From Gammaproteobacteria bacterium (GTDB lineage: Bacteria; Pseudomonadota; Gammaproteobacteria; Diplorickettsiales; Diplorickettsiaceae): DNA of 8,590 nt. The notes under the pieces are model-generated. The model was not told where the DNA came from. It was given only the letters and a program-made list of their open reading frames with translations, and ran no database searches. This document shows, piece by piece, positions 6,409 through 8,590 of the stretch. The stretch lies in the NCBI GenBank assembly GCA_013288455.1, contig JABDBU010000031.1, forward strand, positions 1 to 8,590. Reading direction: 5' to 3'. The first letter of the stretch is position 1. Every line of letters starts with the position of its first letter. The translations under genes were made by a program, and so were the position numbers.

Positions 6409-7435
6409 TAAACGAATTCTCATTGTTGGTGGTGCCGGCTTCATAGGCAGTAATCTATGTAAGAAATTTTTGGAATGCAATATCAAAGAATTGATTGTAG
6501 TAGATAATTTATTATCTTCAGAATTGTCGCAATTACCTAAAGATTCTCGTCTTCGTTTTATTTTTGGTTCAATCACCAGTAGCTCCGTATTGCACCGAAT
6601 TCCAGACGATACTGCATTCGTATTTCATTTGGCAACCTATCACGGAAATCAAAGCTCTATATATGATCCATTAGCAGATCATGAAAATAATACCATGACT
6701 TCACTGAAATTATTTAATCATATTAAAGATTTTAAAAAATTAGAAAAGGTTGTCTACGCATCAGCTGGTTGTTCTATTGCTAAAAAAACATTTAATAAAA
6801 CGCAGGCAACAAGTGAAGAAGAAGTAGTTTCACTTTATTTGGATAGTCCTTATCAAATATCAAAAATATTAGGAGAATTTTATGGAAACTATTTTTTTAT
6901 GCGTTATAAACTTCCCTTTGTAAAGGCACGTTTCCAAAATGTTTATGGGCCTGGTGAGATTTTAGGTTCTGGTCAGTGGCGAGGTACATTTCACACAATT
7001 TGGAGAAATGTGGTTCCTAGCTTTATTTTTAAAGCGCTGAATAAAGAAGCTTTGTTACTTGAAAATCATGGTTTGTCTACGCGAGATTTTATTTATGTAG
7101 ATGATATTGTTTTTGGTTTAATGTGTTGTGCAAGCATGGGAAAATCTGGTGAATGCTATAATTTAGCTTCAGGACAAGAAACAGAAATTCGTAAACTTGC
7201 TGAATTAATCAATCAATTGACTGAAAATAAAACACCAAGCCATTTTAATGTAGCTAGAGACTGGGATCGTTCTGGAAGGCGTTACGGGTGTACGAAAAAA
7301 GCAGTAAAAGAATTAAATTTTAAGTCTAAGGTTGATATTACATTAGGTCTTAAATATACCATTGATTGGACTCGTCATCACATTGAGCTCATTAAACGGT
7401 GCATCGATCAGCACGCTTACTACGCTGATAATTGA
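6389..7435 (+). CDS. NAD-dependent epimerase/dehydratase, extended SDR (WbmF-like)
   Basis: Second extended SDR, 348 residues, clearly different from the first. Seen: GGAGFIG (G14, G17, G20) with VVDNLL; FHLATYHGNQSS; catalytic S125 in YASAGCS; catalytic Y155 and K159 in SPYQISK; RFQNVYGPGEILG; STRDFIYVDDI; and ARDWDRSGRRYG towards the C-terminus. The ATYHGNQSS, SAGC and RDWDRSGRR blocks define a family I recall from O-antigen clusters (WbmF-like); the reaction is not certain, either epimerase or dehydratase acting on a UDP- or dTDP-sugar. There is no ATG at the N-terminus. After an in-frame stop at 6380-6382 only GTG 6389, TTG 6392 or an ATT could start it, and no Shine-Dalgarno sequence is visible. 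I list GTG 6389, but TTG 6392 is possible. The first codons lie in a block also present upstream of wbpB. Confidence 0.82.
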   Translation: MLTFFENKRILIVGGAGFIGSNLCKKFLECNIKELIVVDNLLSSELSQLPKDSRLRFIFGSITSSSVLHRIPDDTAFVFHLATYHGNQSSIYDPLADHENNTMTSLKLFNHIKDFKKLEKVVYASAGCSIAKKTFNKTQATSEEEVVSLYLDSPYQISKILGEFYGNYFFMRYKLPFVKARFQNVYGPGEILGSGQWRGTFHTIWRNVVPSFIFKALNKEALLLENHGLSTRDFIYVDDIVFGLMCCASMGKSGECYNLASGQETEIRKLAELINQLTENKTPSHFNVARDWDRSGRRYGCTKKAVKELNFKSKVDITLGLKYTIDWTRHHIELIKRCIDQHAYYADN

Positions 7436-7497
7436 AGATGTTTTAAAGAATAATAGATTCGTATAAATTAGCTTTAGTTTTATGCATATACTGGTTT

Positions 7498-7503
7498 AGA
7501 GGT
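7498..7503 (+). promoter_or_regulatory. Ribosome binding site of the asparagine synthetase-like gene
   Basis: AGAGGT lies 10 bases upstream of ATG 7514, at the long end of normal spacing. It supports this start, which is independently fixed by the need for Cys directly after Met. The 78-base gap in which it sits is the largest between genes here; I see no convincing terminator or promoter in it. Confidence 0.5.
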
Positions 7504-7513
7504 TAGTATTTTT

Positions 7514-8590
7514 ATGTGTGGTATCGCCGGAATTATCGATTTACAGGAAACATGTGATTTAAAATCCAGTATAGAATCAATGAAATATTCCATAAAGCAT
7601 CGTGGGCCAGATGGTCATGGAACCTATTGCGACGAAGATTTTAGATTGGCATTTGGTCATCAGCTTTTAAGTATTGTTGATGTGAAAAAAGGGAGACAAC
7701 CTTTTTTTAGCGAAGACGGTCAGATCGTTTTAGTTTTTAACGGTGAAATTTATAATTATCCAGAATTAAGACATGATCTTATTCAGGAAAAATACCCTAT
7801 TACTAGAAATTTAGATACCGAAGTTATCATTTATGCTTATAAAAAATGGGGAATAGATTGTTTACAATATTTTCGTGGTATGTTTGCATTTTCTTTATGG
7901 GATAAAAAAAATAAGATCCTATTTTGTGCACGTGATCGACTAGGAATTAAGCCTTTTTATTATTTTTTTAATAAACAAAAATTTATTTTTTCTTCTGAAA
8001 TAAAAGGAATTTTAGCTTCACATAGAGTGCATGCAGAAGTTAATACACGGGCGCTAGAAGACTATTTAACGTTTCAGTTTTGTCTAGGGCAGGAAACTTT
8101 ATTTAAAAATATCAAAAAAATAGAGCCAGGATATTATTTAATAATTAATTGTCATGATCAAACACTTAGCTTGACATATCAGCAATATTGGGAAATCGAC
8201 TATAAAACGCCTAATATTTTTGAAAAACCTTATTATATTGATAAATTAAGCAAATTATTAGAGGAATCCATTGCTCTACATATACAGGCAGATGTACCGG
8301 TTGGTGCGTATTTATCGGGTGGATTGGATTCAAGTGCAGTGGTTTGCTTGGCCAGTACTAAACTAAAAGAAAAAGGTTCATTTAAAACATTCACCGGTAC
8401 TTTTTTGGAAGGTGAGCGATACGATGAAAGTGTTTATGCGATGCAAGTAGCAAAATATGTTCAATCTGATCATCATGAAATTGCCATGCATGATACAAAT
8501 TTATCAGAAATACTTCCTGAATTAATTTATTTTATGGATGAACCTGCGGCGGGTCCGGGGTTACTACCACAGTATGCTGTTTCAAAATTT
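7514..8590 (+). CDS. Asparagine synthetase-like glutamine amidotransferase (3' end beyond window)
   Basis: First 359 codons of an AsnB-type protein (usually about 600 aa or more); it is open to the right edge. N-terminal class II glutaminase domain: MCGIAG with the nucleophile Cys2 exposed after Met removal, HRGPDG, FNGEIYNY, LDTEV, FRGMFAFSLWD and ARDRLGIKPFYY. It is followed by the start of the ATP-pyrophosphatase synthetase domain with PP-loop SGGLDSSAV and later MDEPAAGPGLLPQY. AsnB enzymes move ammonia from glutamine to an acyl-adenylate of a carboxylate. In this cluster the acceptor is probably the uronic acid C6 carboxylate, giving a uronamide, as proposed for AsnB-like genes of O-antigen loci such as Bordetella wbmE; that is inference, and true asparagine synthesis is the alternative. 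Odd: the Arg that normally reads H-x-R-L-S and holds the glutamine carboxylate (Arg49 in E. coli AsnB) is Leu here (GHQLLSIVD, codon CTT 7664-7666). The gene is AT-rich. Confidence 0.9.
   Translation, partial: MCGIAGIIDLQETCDLKSSIESMKYSIKHRGPDGHGTYCDEDFRLAFGHQLLSIVDVKKGRQPFFSEDGQIVLVFNGEIYNYPELRHDLIQEKYPITRNLDTEVIIYAYKKWGIDCLQYFRGMFAFSLWDKKNKILFCARDRLGIKPFYYFFNKQKFIFSSEIKGILASHRVHAEVNTRALEDYLTFQFCLGQETLFKNIKKIEPGYYLIINCHDQTLSLTYQQYWEIDYKTPNIFEKPYYIDKLSKLLEESIALHIQADVPVGAYLSGGLDSSAVVCLASTKLKEKGSFKTFTGTFLEGERYDESVYAMQVAKYVQSDHHEIAMHDTNLSEILPELIYFMDEPAAGPGLLPQYAVSKF

Noticed and set aside
6358..6576. 72-codon open frame on the - strand over the start of the second SDR
   Set aside because: Antisense of the Rossmann region; no supporting feature.
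5246..7108. Similar stretches in the two SDR genes (RDFIYIDD near 5246 and RDFIYVDD near 7084)
   Set aside because: This is the shared signature of extended SDR proteins; the rest of the two proteins differs, so it is not a recent duplication or a DNA repeat.
7436..7513. Possible promoter (TATAAA at 7462, TATACT at 7487) in the gap before the AsnB-like gene
   Set aside because: -10-like hexamers are expected by chance in such AT-rich sequence, and neither has a reasonable -35 box at 16-18 bases spacing.
1..8590. Defence system, prophage, insertion sequence, CRISPR, tRNA or rRNA
   Set aside because: Every stretch is accounted for by sugar-nucleotide genes and short gaps; I saw no transposase, phage or nuclease motifs, no regularly spaced repeats and no tRNA-like folds.

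Overview
The window is an internal piece of a polysaccharide (most likely lipopolysaccharide O-antigen) biosynthesis cluster. It holds nine genes, all on the + strand, tightly packed and probably co-transcribed; the first is cut by the left edge and the last by the right edge. The WbpA-WbpB-WbpD-WbpE order is the one I know from Pseudomonas, Bordetella and related Gram-negatives. Together with a low-to-moderate GC content, this suggests a proteobacterium, perhaps a low-GC gammaproteobacterium. That is an inference; nothing in the window fixes the species.

Layout. 1-436: C-terminal part of a non-hydrolysing UDP-sugar 2-epimerase (WbpI/WecB type). 496-3510 plus 3521-4630: a four-enzyme cassette, wbpA (UDP-GlcNAc 6-dehydrogenase), wbpB/wlbA (3-oxidase), wbpD/wlbB (3-N-acetyltransferase) and wbpE/wlbC (PLP 3-aminotransferase). 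4652-5587: an extended SDR epimerase/dehydratase. 5588-6379: a class I SAM methyltransferase. 6389-7435: a second, distinct extended SDR. 7514-8590: N-terminal 359 codons of an AsnB-type glutamine amidotransferase. The largest gap between genes is 78 bases, and no RNA gene, mobile element or CRISPR array is visible.

How they work together. WbpA oxidises UDP-GlcNAc to UDP-GlcNAcA. WbpB and WbpE put an amino group on C3, and WbpD acetylates it to give UDP-GlcNAc(3NAc)A. The 2-epimerase and/or the two SDRs would then change the stereochemistry (manno- or galacto-configured diacetamido-uronic acid). The AsnB-like enzyme probably converts the uronic acid carboxylate to a uronamide, and the methyltransferase would decorate the sugar or chain. 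This enzyme set resembles the Bordetella wlb + wbm combination as I remember it. No glycosyltransferase, flippase, polymerase or ABC transporter lies in the window, so assembly and export must be encoded elsewhere.

I do not see an undescribed system. The points most worth a second look are: loss of the glutamine-binding Arg in the amidotransferase; a similar sequence block at two gene junctions (after wbpA and after the methyltransferase); a base-composition break that makes wbpA-E look like a separate module; and the unusual or ambiguous start sites of wbpB, wbpE and the second SDR.
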